Shown: positions 43,430 through 51,880, numbered from the stretch's first letter. The stretch is DNA of 64,000 bases from Arcticibacterium sp964021845 (GCF_964021845.1 NZ_CAXHZC010000002.1:496001-560000), one strand, 5' to 3'. Notes: a model not told the origin generated them from the letters alone. A program made the numbers and translations.

Positions 43430-43780
43430 ATGCCCAAAAACACCTATCAAGTTTACGTCATAGAATTAAACAAAAAGGTATTTACGCTAAACAAGAAATT
43501 CCGTGAGGCCAATCCACAGTTTAATGGTGTGCTAGAGTGCTTATATGTAGGCATGACGAGTAAAACACCAAAGGAGCGTTTTCTTCAGCACAAAACTGGT
43601 TATAGAAACAAAAAAGGGCTCAAACTCTCCGCAAACATTGTTCAGAAATACGGCATGTATCTTAGACCGAGCCTTTATAACTATATTGAACCAGTTAATA
43701 CAAGAGCCGAAGCTTTGAAGCTGGAAGAAAGTTTGGCTTTAGACTTAAAAAGACAGCGGTACGCAGTCTGGTATAATTAG
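43430..43780 (+). CDS. GIY-YIG-like nuclease-fold protein
   Basis: A 116-aa protein. The pattern VYVIEL...LYVGMTSKTPKERFLQHKTGYRNKKGL matches a divergent GIY-YIG domain: the YxI strand replaces GIY, the YVG strand replaces YIG, then a basic helix with R51/H56-type residues follows. A late Glu-rich helix EALKLEESLALDL carries the candidate metal-binding Glu. It may cut or bind DNA/RNA; activity is not certain because the first motif is altered. Confidence 0.65.
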   Translation: MPKNTYQVYVIELNKKVFTLNKKFREANPQFNGVLECLYVGMTSKTPKERFLQHKTGYRNKKGLKLSANIVQKYGMYLRPSLYNYIEPVNTRAEALKLEESLALDLKRQRYAVWYN

Positions 43781-43797
43781 AACAAATCATTAAATAC

Positions 43798-44094
43798 ATG
43801 TATAAAGACATCATATCTTACGAATTGGCTGAAAATGTTACGAAAGAACAGCTTTTAAAAGTAGCTGGGCAAATAGTAAATGACTGGATGAAAAAACAAC
43901 CAGGCTTTATCAGTTGGGAAATTAACGCGAATAGCAATGGCAGCTATACTGACATAGTTTCTTGGGAATCAAAAGAAGCTGCAAAAGCCTCTGAAAAAGA
44001 TATGGTCAATATCCCAAATGCCAACGATTGGTATGCTTGCTATAAACAAGGAAGCATTTCTAGTCAAAATTTGACATCCTTGGCGATATTTTAA
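43798..44094 (+). CDS. ABM-like small protein, 98 aa
   Basis: DIISYELAENVTKEQLLKVAGQIVNDW followed by PGFISWEIN, YTDIVSWESKEAAKAS and a final strand. This alpha+beta pattern resembles the dimeric ferredoxin-like antibiotic-biosynthesis-monooxygenase fold. No active-site residue is diagnostic. It starts 17 nt after the GIY-YIG-like gene and may share its transcript. Confidence 0.65.
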   Translation: MYKDIISYELAENVTKEQLLKVAGQIVNDWMKKQPGFISWEINANSNGSYTDIVSWESKEAAKASEKDMVNIPNANDWYACYKQGSISSQNLTSLAIF

Positions 44095-44178
44095 TTAATA
44101 CCTACTGCCGGCTCGAATTTCTTACTATTCGAACAAATAAGTCTGTCATTCTTAATATCGAATTCGTAATTTTCCAGC

Positions 44179-44958
44179 ATGAATTTGAATCTGAAAAACA
44201 AGTACGCTTTAGTCTGTGGCGGAACAGACGGAATAGGTTGGGCATCTGCCATAGAATTGGCTAAAATGGGAGCCAATGTTTGGTTATTTGCCAGAAACAA
44301 GGAAAAACTAAAGCAAAAGGTGGCTCTTTTAGACATTTCCAAAGGTCAAAAGCATAGATTTCTAGTGGCTGACTTTACTGATAGAGCTAGCGTAGAAGCT
44401 GCTCTTGCTAGCAATAAATGTCAATTTCATGTGTTGGTAAATAACACTGGAGGGCCAGCCGGCGGAGCTATTTTAGAAGAAGCCCCAGAAAAATTCCAAG
44501 AGACTTTCCAGCAGCACTTAGTTATGAATCAAATCATTACCCAAGCGGTAGTGCCTTTCATGAAAGCGGAGAAATTTGGTAGAATTATCAATATTATCTC
44601 TATCTCTGTAAAGCAACCTATCATGGGTTTAGGTGTTTCAAATACTATTAGATGGGCTGTGGCGGCTTGGGCAAAAACTTTATCAAAAGAATTAAGCCAT
44701 ACTGGCATCACGGTCAATAACGTTTTACCTGGCTATACAAAAACAGGAAGACTAGAGCAAGTCAATAAAATGCGAGCCAAAAACGAAAGCAAATCTATAG
44801 AAAAACTAGAGGAAGAAATGCAAGCAAATGTACCTTCTGGGCGTTTTGCTACACCTGAAGAAGTAGCTGCGGCAGTGGCTTTTTTAGCTTCTCCAGCAGC
44901 TTTCTCTATCAATGGGGTCAATTTACCAGTAGATGGCGGTTTGGCGGCGACATTGTAG
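44179..44958 (+). CDS. atypical short-chain dehydrogenase lacking the catalytic Tyr
   Basis: A 259-aa SDR with cofactor loop GGTDGIG (14-20), VNNTGGP instead of NNAG (~88-94), and catalytic-region Ser141/143. Where YxxxK is expected it has SNTIRWAVAAWAK (154-166), with no Tyr. This sequence type belongs to a known atypical SDR subgroup, so it may bind NAD(P) without classical oxidoreductase activity or use other residues. The C-terminus INGVNLPVDGGLAATL is family-normal. Confidence 0.85.
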   Translation: MNLNLKNKYALVCGGTDGIGWASAIELAKMGANVWLFARNKEKLKQKVALLDISKGQKHRFLVADFTDRASVEAALASNKCQFHVLVNNTGGPAGGAILEEAPEKFQETFQQHLVMNQIITQAVVPFMKAEKFGRIINIISISVKQPIMGLGVSNTIRWAVAAWAKTLSKELSHTGITVNNVLPGYTKTGRLEQVNKMRAKNESKSIEKLEEEMQANVPSGRFATPEEVAAAVAFLASPAAFSINGVNLPVDGGLAATL

Positions 44959-45754
44959 AACGAATAGTTGAAAGAAGGAGGAAATGGGCATTATTTGGGT
45001 TTACTAGACCAAATAACACCAAGCTAAAGAAAGGTCTCTAGCCTTTCCAATAACATACCGCTCCTATGGAGCTTTTAACATTCGCTGTTCTACCTTTTCT
45101 ATTAACATTCCGCTCCTCTGGAGCTAAAGATACTTTCTATCAAAATGTACTTTGGAATGAGAGCCCCGGCGGGGCGACATGTCAATAACAACTCTCAATT
45201 TGAGAAGTTAAGAACCCCATTGGGTGGCATGTTATTGCACGGGCCTTCGTAAAAAATAAAGCTTCTTGAAGACTCCATTATTATATGGCTCCTATGGAGC
45301 TTTTAATATTCGCTGTTCTACCTTTTCTATTAACATTCCGCTCCTCTGGAGCTAAAGATTTTTTCCATCAAAATGTACTTTGGAATGTGAACCCCAGCGG
45401 GGCGACATGTCAATAACAACTCTCAATTTAAGAAGTTAAGAACTCCATAGGGATGGCATGTTATTGTTCGGGCTTCCGTAAAAATAAAGCTTCTTGGAGT
45501 CTCCATTATTATATCTCTCCTATGGAGCTTTTAATATTCGCTGTTCTCCCTTTTCTATTAATATTCCGCTCCTACGGAGCTAAAGATATTTTCAATTAAA
45601 ACGCTTTGGAAATGTGAGCCCCAGCGGGGCGACATGTCAATAGTAATTTTGAAATAAAAATATGGAGAACCCCTTAGGGGTGACATATTATTACTCATAT
45701 TTTCGTTTAAAGAAATAACCTTAGAGCTAACATATCCCAATGGTCACCTACCAA
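44959..45754. other. 796-bp noncoding region mostly filled by repeats
   Basis: There is no credible gene. About 100 bp of unique sequence precede the repeat array at 45058-45705. A short unique stretch then leads to the end of the convergent alkB-like gene. Short frames on the minus strand here are made of repeat sequence. Confidence 0.7.
45058..45705. repeat. three tandem 228-bp repeat units built from small palindromes
   Basis: The palindrome CTCCTATGGAGC recurs at 45061, 45289 and 45517, exactly 228 bp apart. Each unit contains, in order, GCTCC-TAT-GGAGC, GCTCC-TCT-GGAGC (ACG in copy 3), GCCCC-AGC-GGGGC followed by GACATGTCAATA, then a fourth weaker palindrome (ACCCCTTAGGGGT in copy 3) followed by gACATrTTATT. 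Copies 1 and 2 are nearly identical; copy 3 is diverged and its end is degenerate. It resembles REP/BIME-type bacterial interspersed palindromes. No transposase is visible. Confidence 0.9.
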
Positions 45755-46342
45755 TCACACCTCCATACACCTAAACGTCAAATTAACCCTAGCCGTCTTA
45801 ACTTTCTTGGTTTTGGGTAAGGCATGATGCCAATGCGTTTGTGTAGTACCAGCCATCACTAAAAGGCTTCCTGATTCTAAAACTACCTGTACCTTCTCTT
45901 TGGTTTTAATATGTTTCAGGTCAAACCTTCTTTCCGCTCCAAAACTCAGTGAAGCAATCGGAGAATCCTTAACCAATGTTTTCTCATCATCTCTGTGCCA
46001 GCCCATTCCCTCATCACCGTCATGGTATAAATTTAGGAGTACAGAGTTAAATTTGACCTTGCACTTTTCTTCTACAAGCTCTTTCAAAGTCAATAATTCA
46101 GGCGTTAACTTAAGTGGAACTTTAGTCGTATTTGAATAGTGATATGGGTAGTCGCCATCGGCGTACCAAGCTACTTTTCTTTTGGTGATAATGTGTTTAC
46201 CAAATATGTGGGCTTCGTCGTTTTTCCATGGGATTTCTTCTAATAGATATTTTAGATAGTCTTCTGTCTTCTCTTCTGAAAGGACTTTACCGTGGTAGTT
46301 TACTATTCCTTCGTAGGGTAAAAGATTTTTGTTCATTTTCAT
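45755..46342 (-). CDS. alkB: AlkB-like 2-oxoglutarate/Fe(II) oxygenase
   Basis: A 195-aa dioxygenase that would reverse alkylation of nucleic-acid bases. The iron-binding HxD is in MGWHRDDE, the distal His in QTHWHHALPK, and the 2OG-binding Arg in ARVNLTFR. YHDGDEGMGWHRDDE is typical of the ALKBH2/3-like branch. It lies near the Ada/Ogt fusion gene, also on the minus strand; together they form an alkylation-repair cluster. Confidence 0.92.
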   Translation of the reverse strand: MKMNKNLLPYEGIVNYHGKVLSEEKTEDYLKYLLEEIPWKNDEAHIFGKHIITKRKVAWYADGDYPYHYSNTTKVPLKLTPELLTLKELVEEKCKVKFNSVLLNLYHDGDEGMGWHRDDEKTLVKDSPIASLSFGAERRFDLKHIKTKEKVQVVLESGSLLVMAGTTQTHWHHALPKTKKVKTARVNLTFRCMEV

Positions 46343-46670
46343 TGCTATTGCATTGTTTACCCTATTACTTCCTCTTCTTAGTCATAGTATTTCCCATATC
46401 TATTTTCCTGGCTGCCCTTGCCGGGCCGGCATTACTTTTTTGTTGGGCAAAATAGTAATCAAAAAAGCCCACACCCCATAAACTCGTACATGTAAAAGCC
46501 TAATTTTATAATTGTTGCAGCTTAACCCCATACTTTTACCTGTACTCAGACAGTATGGGGAGTTATAAGGTTAGTCTCTTTTATTTCCTAAAACTTCCAT
46601 ATCTCTTGTTACAATATAATTCTAATTAACTTTTTAATGTTCAAACAGTGCAGAGCGATATAAGGATAAT
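46343..46670. other. 328-bp intergenic region with structured elements
   Basis: No gene is seen. It contains an imperfect palindrome ATTACTTTTTTG ... CAAAATAGTAAT (46431-46459) next to a GC-rich stretch, a type of hairpin I recall as dispersed in Bacteroidota genomes. The hairpin system at 46474-46560 follows. A short plus-strand frame here starts inside alkB and is not convincing. Confidence 0.55.
46474..46560. other. structured element with alternative hairpins
   Basis: Outer arms CCCCATA (46474-46480) / TATGGGG (46554-46560) and inner arms GTACATGTAAAAG (46486-46498) / CTTTTACCTGTAC (46533-46545, one mismatch) can form a long stem. A second CCCCATACT (46526-46534) can instead pair with AGTATGGGG (46552-46560) as a local hairpin. 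These folds are mutually exclusive. It could be a small RNA, a terminator or a mobile-element relic. Confidence 0.5.
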
Positions 46671-47519
46671 TTAATTTTGATTCTCTATTTGTGCTGCTTC
46701 GTAACCTATGATTGCAGCTTTTCTGTTTGGCCCCCACATGTAGCCACCAAAAACTCCACTTGACTGAATTACTCTGTGACATGGAATCAAAAAGGCTATT
46801 GGATTTCCGCCTATGGCTGTGCCTACTGCTCTTGCTGCTTTGGGTTTCTCTATTTGGTTTGCTATTTCTCCATAGGTAGATAGCTTCCCTAATGGTATTT
46901 TTAGTAAAGTTTCCCAAACTTTTAACTGGAAGGCCGTACCCTTCAAATGTAGTTTGACTTTATTCATTTTTGACCAATCTTCTCCAAAAACTGCTATTCC
47001 ACTTTTTTGAAAATGGTCCGAAGATTGTCGAAAGTTCGCTTTAGGAAATCGTCCTTTTAACTCATTAAAAGCCACCTCATTTTCATCAGCGAAACCCATG
47101 TAACAAAGTCCCTTTGAAGTAGCTGCTGTTAATATTTGGCCAAAATTAGTATTGGCGTAGCTATAATTTATGGTAAGGTTTTCACCACCATTCTTAAACT
47201 CGCCTGGCGTCATACCCTCAATATTGACAAACAAATCATGAAGCCTCCCCGTACCTGACAGGCCTACATCTTCGGCGGTATTAAAAAGACTTTGGCTGTT
47301 AGTCGCCAATATAGATTTAGCATGATTAACAGAAATATACTGAAGAAACTTCTTTGGCGTAACGCCGGCCCATTCTTTAAATACTCTTTGGAAATGAAAA
47401 GGACTAAGGTTAACCTTTTCTGCCACCTCATCTAAACTTGGTTGGCTTTTGAAGTTTAGTTGAATATAAGCTATTGCTTCTGCAATCCTCTCAAAATTTA
47501 TACACTCTTGCTCACTCAT
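46671..47519 (-). CDS. bifunctional AraC-HTH / O6-methylguanine-DNA methyltransferase (Ada-like)
   Basis: About 282 aa. An N-terminal AraC-type HTH (~15-105, SLDEVAEKVNLSPFHFQRVFKEWAG) joins a methyltransferase domain with active-site Cys in IPCHRVI (C254 counted from the upstream ATG, about C247 from the chosen start) and FQLKVWETLLKIPLGKLSTYGEIA. The N-terminal phosphotriester-sensing zinc domain of E. coli Ada is missing. The protein therefore resembles Ada's C-terminal part joined to AraC; the regulatory mechanism must differ. ATG 47519 was chosen; 47540 is also possible. Confidence 0.88.
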   Translation of the reverse strand: MSEQECINFERIAEAIAYIQLNFKSQPSLDEVAEKVNLSPFHFQRVFKEWAGVTPKKFLQYISVNHAKSILATNSQSLFNTAEDVGLSGTGRLHDLFVNIEGMTPGEFKNGGENLTINYSYANTNFGQILTAATSKGLCYMGFADENEVAFNELKGRFPKANFRQSSDHFQKSGIAVFGEDWSKMNKVKLHLKGTAFQLKVWETLLKIPLGKLSTYGEIANQIEKPKAARAVGTAIGGNPIAFLIPCHRVIQSSGVFGGYMWGPNRKAAIIGYEAAQIENQN

Positions 47520-47573
47520 AATATTAACATTATGAAACAAAGGTAAAATCTAAAGAATAAGCAATGAACCCGA

Positions 47574-48110
47574 TTATTGCTCTTTTGACGCTTTCTTTCT
47601 TATCGGCTTATTGGTCATTTGAATAATTGGCTTCTGAATAGCCACATTATTTGGATAAGATACTAAGTCACCGTTTTCTATCTGAATCTGAATTGCAAAA
47701 AACGTAATATCTTTAACAATGCCTGTTACAGAGTTATCCCCATCCATGATTTTTATTTTGGAACCTATTTTAAAAGGGAAGTTAAAAAACAATAAGACAG
47801 ATGCCGTGATATTGCTCAGCATAGACCAAGAGGCAAAAAGAGCCACACCAGCTACTGCAAAAAAAGAAGCAAATATACCTTTAAAGGAAACATTCCAAAT
47901 AAAACCGAAAGCCAAAAGCAAGAAAGCTAACCAAGTAATATCAAAAAACTTATTGGCATAAATAGATCTAGCTCTATCTAAGCCATGTTTCTTTTCTTGT
48001 TTCCTAATTAAGCTTCTAGAAATAACCCTTAAAACAATAAAGATTAAAATAGCTGCTACAGATATCGAAAACTCGAAGAATCTGCTGTTGATGATTTTTT
48101 CTAAATCCAT
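47574..48110 (-). CDS. small mechanosensitive channel (MscS family, short form)
   Basis: A 178-aa inner-membrane protein with three spans (~12-30, ~60-78, ~83-105). The pore-lining helix AVAGVALFASWSMLSNITASVLLFFNFPFKIG is followed by the MscS beta domain (KIKIMDGDNSVTGIVKDITFFAIQI...SYPNNVAIQKPI). It ends shortly after, without the C-terminal alpha/beta vestibule of E. coli MscS. The short form is also seen elsewhere in Bacteroidota. Its role would be osmotic release. Confidence 0.88.
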   Translation of the reverse strand: MDLEKIINSRFFEFSISVAAILIFIVLRVISRSLIRKQEKKHGLDRARSIYANKFFDITWLAFLLLAFGFIWNVSFKGIFASFFAVAGVALFASWSMLSNITASVLLFFNFPFKIGSKIKIMDGDNSVTGIVKDITFFAIQIQIENGDLVSYPNNVAIQKPIIQMTNKPIRKKASKEQ

Positions 48111-48216
48111 GATGTAAAATTAGAGTATTGCTTTCAAATTAAAATCAAAATGATAGAAGCTTCCTTTTTTATTTATTGATTTAAATGGAATCCTTATTTT
48201 TGATAAAAGAAGAAAT

Positions 48217-48774
48217 ATGGCACGTACAGAATCCAAGATGTTGCCGATAGGCACGCAAGCTCCCGACTTCACACTACCCGATACCGTATCTGGTAAAAAC
48301 ATTAGCTTAACTGACGTAAAATCGGAAGTGGCTACTGTAATCATGTTTATCTGCAACCACTGTAAATATGTAAAGCATGTTAATCCTAAGATTGTAGAGA
48401 TAGTGTCTAAATTCAAGCCTAAAGGTGTAAAATTTGTAGGAATTAGCTCTAATGACATCATCAATTTCCCGGAAGATGCCCCCGAAGAAATGACAAAAAC
48501 CGCTAAAGCTCTGGCTTATGATTTCCCATACCTTTATGATGAATCTCAAGAAATAGCTAAAGCCTATGATGCTGCTTGTACACCAGACTTCTATGTTTTT
48601 GACAAAGAATTAAAGCTCGTTTACCGAGGCCGACTAGACGGCTCTACCCCAGGAAATGACATACCTCTAACGGGTACAGACTTAAGGGGAGCTCTACGTG
48701 CCGTGGTGGCGGGTGATTATGTTTCAGAAATACAATACCCAAGTATGGGCTGTAACATCAAATGGATAGAATAG
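48217..48774 (+). CDS. thioredoxin-fold redoxin (AhpC/TSA-like)
   Basis: A 185-aa soluble redoxin: GTQAPDFTLPDTVSGKNISLTDV, then FICNHCKYVKHV with CNHC as the redox pair, and a cis-Pro CTPDFYVFD. This is the pattern of Bacteroidota thioredoxin-family proteins with C-x2-C. It reduces disulfides or peroxides; the physiological partner is unknown. It is convergent with the FKBP gene, 3 nt between stops. Confidence 0.9.
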   Translation: MARTESKMLPIGTQAPDFTLPDTVSGKNISLTDVKSEVATVIMFICNHCKYVKHVNPKIVEIVSKFKPKGVKFVGISSNDIINFPEDAPEEMTKTAKALAYDFPYLYDESQEIAKAYDAACTPDFYVFDKELKLVYRGRLDGSTPGNDIPLTGTDLRGALRAVVAGDYVSEIQYPSMGCNIKWIE

Positions 48775-48777
48775 AAA

Positions 48778-49236
48778 CTATTTGGCTCCTACCACTTCCA
48801 CATCAAAAACTAAGGGCGAATTTTTAGGGATAGAACCTTGTTTTTGATTTCCATAACCTAAGCTTGATGGGAAAATAATAGTAGCTTTCTCACCTACTCT
48901 CATTTTGGCTATTCCTTCGTCAAAACCTTTAACCACTCTACCCACACCTAGTTGAAAACTAAAGCTTCCTGAGTCAAACTCCTTATCATTAAGCAACCTT
49001 CCCGTATAATTTACCCCTACTATTTGTCCTCTTTCTAAACTTTCACCATCTAAGTTTTCTTCGGTTAAGATGTAAACCAAACCCGAATCTGTTTTTTCTG
49101 TTATTACAATATTCTTAGATTCAATATACTGCTGTATTTGGCTATCTTCAGAGCCACTAAATCCATCTTTATCACACGAAAGCATGAATACAGAAAATAA
49201 TAATACGATGAAACTGGTGATTTTTGACATTGTCAT
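48778..49236 (-). CDS. FKBP-type peptidyl-prolyl isomerase lipoprotein
   Basis: A 152-aa lipoprotein (lipobox SVFMLSC, Cys21). FKBP-fold signature: VGVNYTGRLLNDKEFDSG (~73-90), GRVVKGFDEGIAKMRVGEKATIIFPSSLGYG (~98-128) and NSPLVFDVEVV. It probably assists folding in the periplasm or outer membrane. It has its own -7 promoter element. Confidence 0.92.
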   Translation of the reverse strand: MTMSKITSFIVLLFSVFMLSCDKDGFSGSEDSQIQQYIESKNIVITEKTDSGLVYILTEENLDGESLERGQIVGVNYTGRLLNDKEFDSGSFSFQLGVGRVVKGFDEGIAKMRVGEKATIIFPSSLGYGNQKQGSIPKNSPLVFDVEVVGAK

Positions 49237-49257
49237 TTTATTCGATTTTTAGAAACA

Positions 49258-49265
49258 CAAATATA
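49258..49265 (-). promoter_or_regulatory. -7 promoter element of the FKBP gene
   Basis: The minus strand reads TATATTTG, matching TAnnTTTG, about 22 nt before the ATG at 49236, just after the terminator at 49269-49298. Confidence 0.45.
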
Positions 49266-49268
49266 TGA

Positions 49269-49298
49269 CAATGGTACAAGCTTTCGCCTGTACCATTG
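49269..49298 (-). terminator. terminator after the GMC/subunit-3 operon
   Basis: CAATGGTACA (49269-49278) pairs with TGTACCATTG (49289-49298), a perfect 10-bp stem with a 10-nt loop. It lies 34 bp downstream of the subunit-3 stop and just before the FKBP promoter. Confidence 0.65.
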
Positions 49299-49331
49299 AA
49301 ATTGTAACCGTAATGCCGTTTTAAGTTTTCG

Positions 49332-49985
49332 TTAATCTTCCTCTGCAGGTACGTGCTTACGCCATTCGTCGTAACTTAAGCCAAATTTCTTTAAATCTTC
49401 CTCTGGAGCACCATCCCAGGCATTTGGTGTATTTCCTCTATAATCTAAATCCTTAACGCCCATTTTCGAGGTAAAGAAACCTGTGGCTGTTAAGTCTCTC
49501 ATTTTATTGAAAAAAGCTACCCCCTGCGACATTTCTGGTTTCGCCTCTGCTGGGTAAGCTATTTGGTCTAACATTTTGGTTTTATCAGATTTAGATAGTT
49601 TTATAAACTTCTTACCAAACTGCCTATTGCACTCTAAATCAAGCCACATCAAACCGCCCCTCATAGGAACTTGATGGTGCGGCATATCTTTTACAATAAA
49701 CTCAATAAACTCTGGTACTCCAGAGTCTGTAGCACTCCCAGATTTATCATCTGCCGGAATAATGATATCTGCCAAAACAGCTATGGTTGCCATTTCATGC
49801 TTATCAAAAAAGGTTTCTGCCTTGAGTTTTTGCTCATGCAAAATTTCTTCTTTGAGCTGCCCATTTCTAGAATCTGGTAATTCTTCTACTATTTTTTTAG
49901 GTTCGTTTTGAGCTATTGCTTTTCCAGAAACCGCTACTCCAGCAGTTCCTAAACCTATATTCTTTAAGACGTCTCTTCTTTTCAT
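49332..49985 (-). CDS. gluconate 2-dehydrogenase subunit 3-like Tat-exported protein
   Basis: About 217 aa. MKRRDVLKNIGLGTAGVAVSG is a twin-arginine signal. The rest resembles the small subunit of FAD-dependent GMC dehydrogenases (MATIAVLADIIIPADDKSGSATDSGVPEFIEFIVKD). ATG 49985 was taken because it begins the signal. It lies downstream of the GMC catalytic subunit, separated by 74 bp, and probably escorts it through TatC. Confidence 0.88.
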   Translation of the reverse strand: MKRRDVLKNIGLGTAGVAVSGKAIAQNEPKKIVEELPDSRNGQLKEEILHEQKLKAETFFDKHEMATIAVLADIIIPADDKSGSATDSGVPEFIEFIVKDMPHHQVPMRGGLMWLDLECNRQFGKKFIKLSKSDKTKMLDQIAYPAEAKPEMSQGVAFFNKMRDLTATGFFTSKMGVKDLDYRGNTPNAWDGAPEEDLKKFGLSYDEWRKHVPAEED

Positions 49986-50059
49986 AAATTTGAAATCTGA
50001 TGCCAAACGCACTAAAAAGTGAATTTAGCAGTGAATGAATGTTTCAATAAGGTCTTACA

Positions 50060-51805
50060 TTAAAGACCTCCGCTTTTAACACCTTTCATGATGTACTCTG
50101 AAGCTCTCATAGAAAGTGCTAAGATGGTCCAGGTTGGATTTTTATCTGCCTGAGACACAAAAGCACCACCGTCTACCACAAAAAGATTCTTAACATCATG
50201 TGCCTGGTTATAACCATTTAAAACAGACTTATTAGGGTCTGAGCCCATTCTAACAGTACCCACTTCGTGAATAATTTCACCTGGGTTAGCTAGGCCATAA
50301 TCTTGGCTGGCTCCTGGCTTATTTCCTAATGCCACGCCACCCATAGATTCTATAATTTGCTCAAAAGTGTCATGCATATGCTTAGCTTGTTTACGCTCAT
50401 GATCACTCCACTTGTAATGAAACTTTAAAACAGGAATACCCCATTTATCTACCACATTAGGGTCAATCTCACAATAATTATCTTCTCTAGCCACAGCTTC
50501 TCCTCTTCCAGCCATATGAATCATAGAACCATAAAACCTTCTATAGTCATCTTTCAAAGAAGCACCATAACCTCCACCTCTTTTCATGTTACCGTCTCTA
50601 TCTGGGAATCGGCCATTGATATTTTCCATACCAAAACCAAAACCGTAAGATGGCTGTGTCATACCGCCACCATACTCAATATGGTAACCACGAGGGAAAT
50701 CTAATTTAGAATTATCTAACCACCACGGTGAGTAAACGTGAAGTCCACCTACACCATCTTCATTATATCTTTTTCTATCTGTAAGGCCTGGCACAAAACC
50801 GCTTCTAGATGCACCCGTAGAATCATGAAGATACTTTCCAACCACTCCAGAAGAGTTAGCTAGTCCGTTTTGGAATCTGGATGATTTAGAGTTTAATAAT
50901 AATCTAGAAGACTCGCAGGCACTGGCGGCCAAAATAACAATCTTGGCCCTAACAGTCACTTCTTCTTTAGTATGCTTATCTACATAAGACACGCCTATTG
51001 CTTTCCCGTTTTCATCCGTCAATACCTCTCTAGCCATGGCATTGTTAATTAATGTCAGGTTACCGGTTTTGGCTGCTGGTATGCATAATACAGAACTGGC
51101 CGAAAAATCGGCATAAGCCTGACATCCACGGTTACACTGGTGGCAATAAAAACATTGACCACGCTGCTCGTTAATAGGCTTAGTTAAAATAGATAACCTT
51201 GAAGGAATGGTGGTTACTCCCATTTTTTTATTGGCCTCCATAAACATTAACTCGTGCAAACGAGGTTTAGGAGCAGGTAAGAAAATACTATCTGGGTCAT
51301 CTGGCAAACCTTCATAACTACCAAAAACGCCTACTAGTTTTTCTACCTCATCATAATAAGGTGCTACATCTTCATAGGATATTGGCCAGTTTTCACCCAA
51401 GCCATCTATATCTTTTCTTTTAAAATCTTTAGGACCAAACCGCAGCGAGATTCTTCCCCAGTGATTAGTTCTTCCTCCAAGCATTCTTGAGCGAAACCAA
51501 TTAAACTTGGAGCCGTCTTTCTGGGTATAAGGCTCTCCTTCTAGCTGCCAGCCGCCCCAAGCGGCGTCAAAGTCTCCAAAGTTTCTGAATTTACTACTGG
51601 CACCACGCCGAGCAGATTCCCAAGGATTTTTTAATTGAGTAATGTATTTGGGGTCGGCAGGGTCATAATATCCACCTGCTTCTAACATGCAAACTTTAGC
51701 TCCTGCTTTAGTTAATTGATGAGCGGCCATACCGCCTCCTGCACCCGAACCAACGATTAAAACGTCAAATTCTTTAGCAGTTTCTTTTATCTGAAAAGAT
51801 TTCAT
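50060..51805 (-). CDS. GMC-family FAD-dependent oxidoreductase (large subunit)
   Basis: A 581-aa enzyme. The FAD dinucleotide motif is VGSGAGGGMAAHQLT (~18-32), then RSRMLGGRTNHWGRISLRFGPKDF. A cysteine cluster CFYCHQCNRGCQ (~220) is typical of this gluconate/sorbitol-type branch. The catalytic C-terminus is HEVGTVRMGSDPNKSVLNGYN...VVDGGAFVSQADKNPTWTI. It oxidises a sugar, alcohol or polyol; the substrate is unknown. It forms an operon with the Tat-signal small subunit and may be carried across the membrane with it. No cytochrome subunit is adjacent. Confidence 0.93.
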   Translation of the reverse strand: MKSFQIKETAKEFDVLIVGSGAGGGMAAHQLTKAGAKVCMLEAGGYYDPADPKYITQLKNPWESARRGASSKFRNFGDFDAAWGGWQLEGEPYTQKDGSKFNWFRSRMLGGRTNHWGRISLRFGPKDFKRKDIDGLGENWPISYEDVAPYYDEVEKLVGVFGSYEGLPDDPDSIFLPAPKPRLHELMFMEANKKMGVTTIPSRLSILTKPINEQRGQCFYCHQCNRGCQAYADFSASSVLCIPAAKTGNLTLINNAMAREVLTDENGKAIGVSYVDKHTKEEVTVRAKIVILAASACESSRLLLNSKSSRFQNGLANSSGVVGKYLHDSTGASRSGFVPGLTDRKRYNEDGVGGLHVYSPWWLDNSKLDFPRGYHIEYGGGMTQPSYGFGFGMENINGRFPDRDGNMKRGGGYGASLKDDYRRFYGSMIHMAGRGEAVAREDNYCEIDPNVVDKWGIPVLKFHYKWSDHERKQAKHMHDTFEQIIESMGGVALGNKPGASQDYGLANPGEIIHEVGTVRMGSDPNKSVLNGYNQAHDVKNLFVVDGGAFVSQADKNPTWTILALSMRASEYIMKGVKSGGL

Positions 51806-51861
51806 TCTGTATAATGATTGAATTATTCGAGTTCAATCTAGCTAATAAAGTATAAATAAAA

Positions 51862-51880
51862 AAGCTTACTTGATAAGCTT
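51862..51880 (-). terminator. terminator of the glmU-like/holB operon
   Basis: AAGCTTA (51862-51868, over the holB stop) pairs with TAAGCTT (51874-51880). On the minus strand it is followed by TTTTTTATTTATA. Confidence 0.7.

Noticed and set aside
45058..45705. Regularly spaced repeats resembling a CRISPR array
   Set aside because: The period is 228 bp, not 60-75; units are nearly identical along their whole length, with no variable spacers, and no cas gene is nearby.
46228..46455. Plus-strand 75-aa frame over the alkB start and the intergenic region
   Set aside because: It begins antisense inside alkB, and its intergenic part runs through a repeat-like palindrome; no family resemblance.
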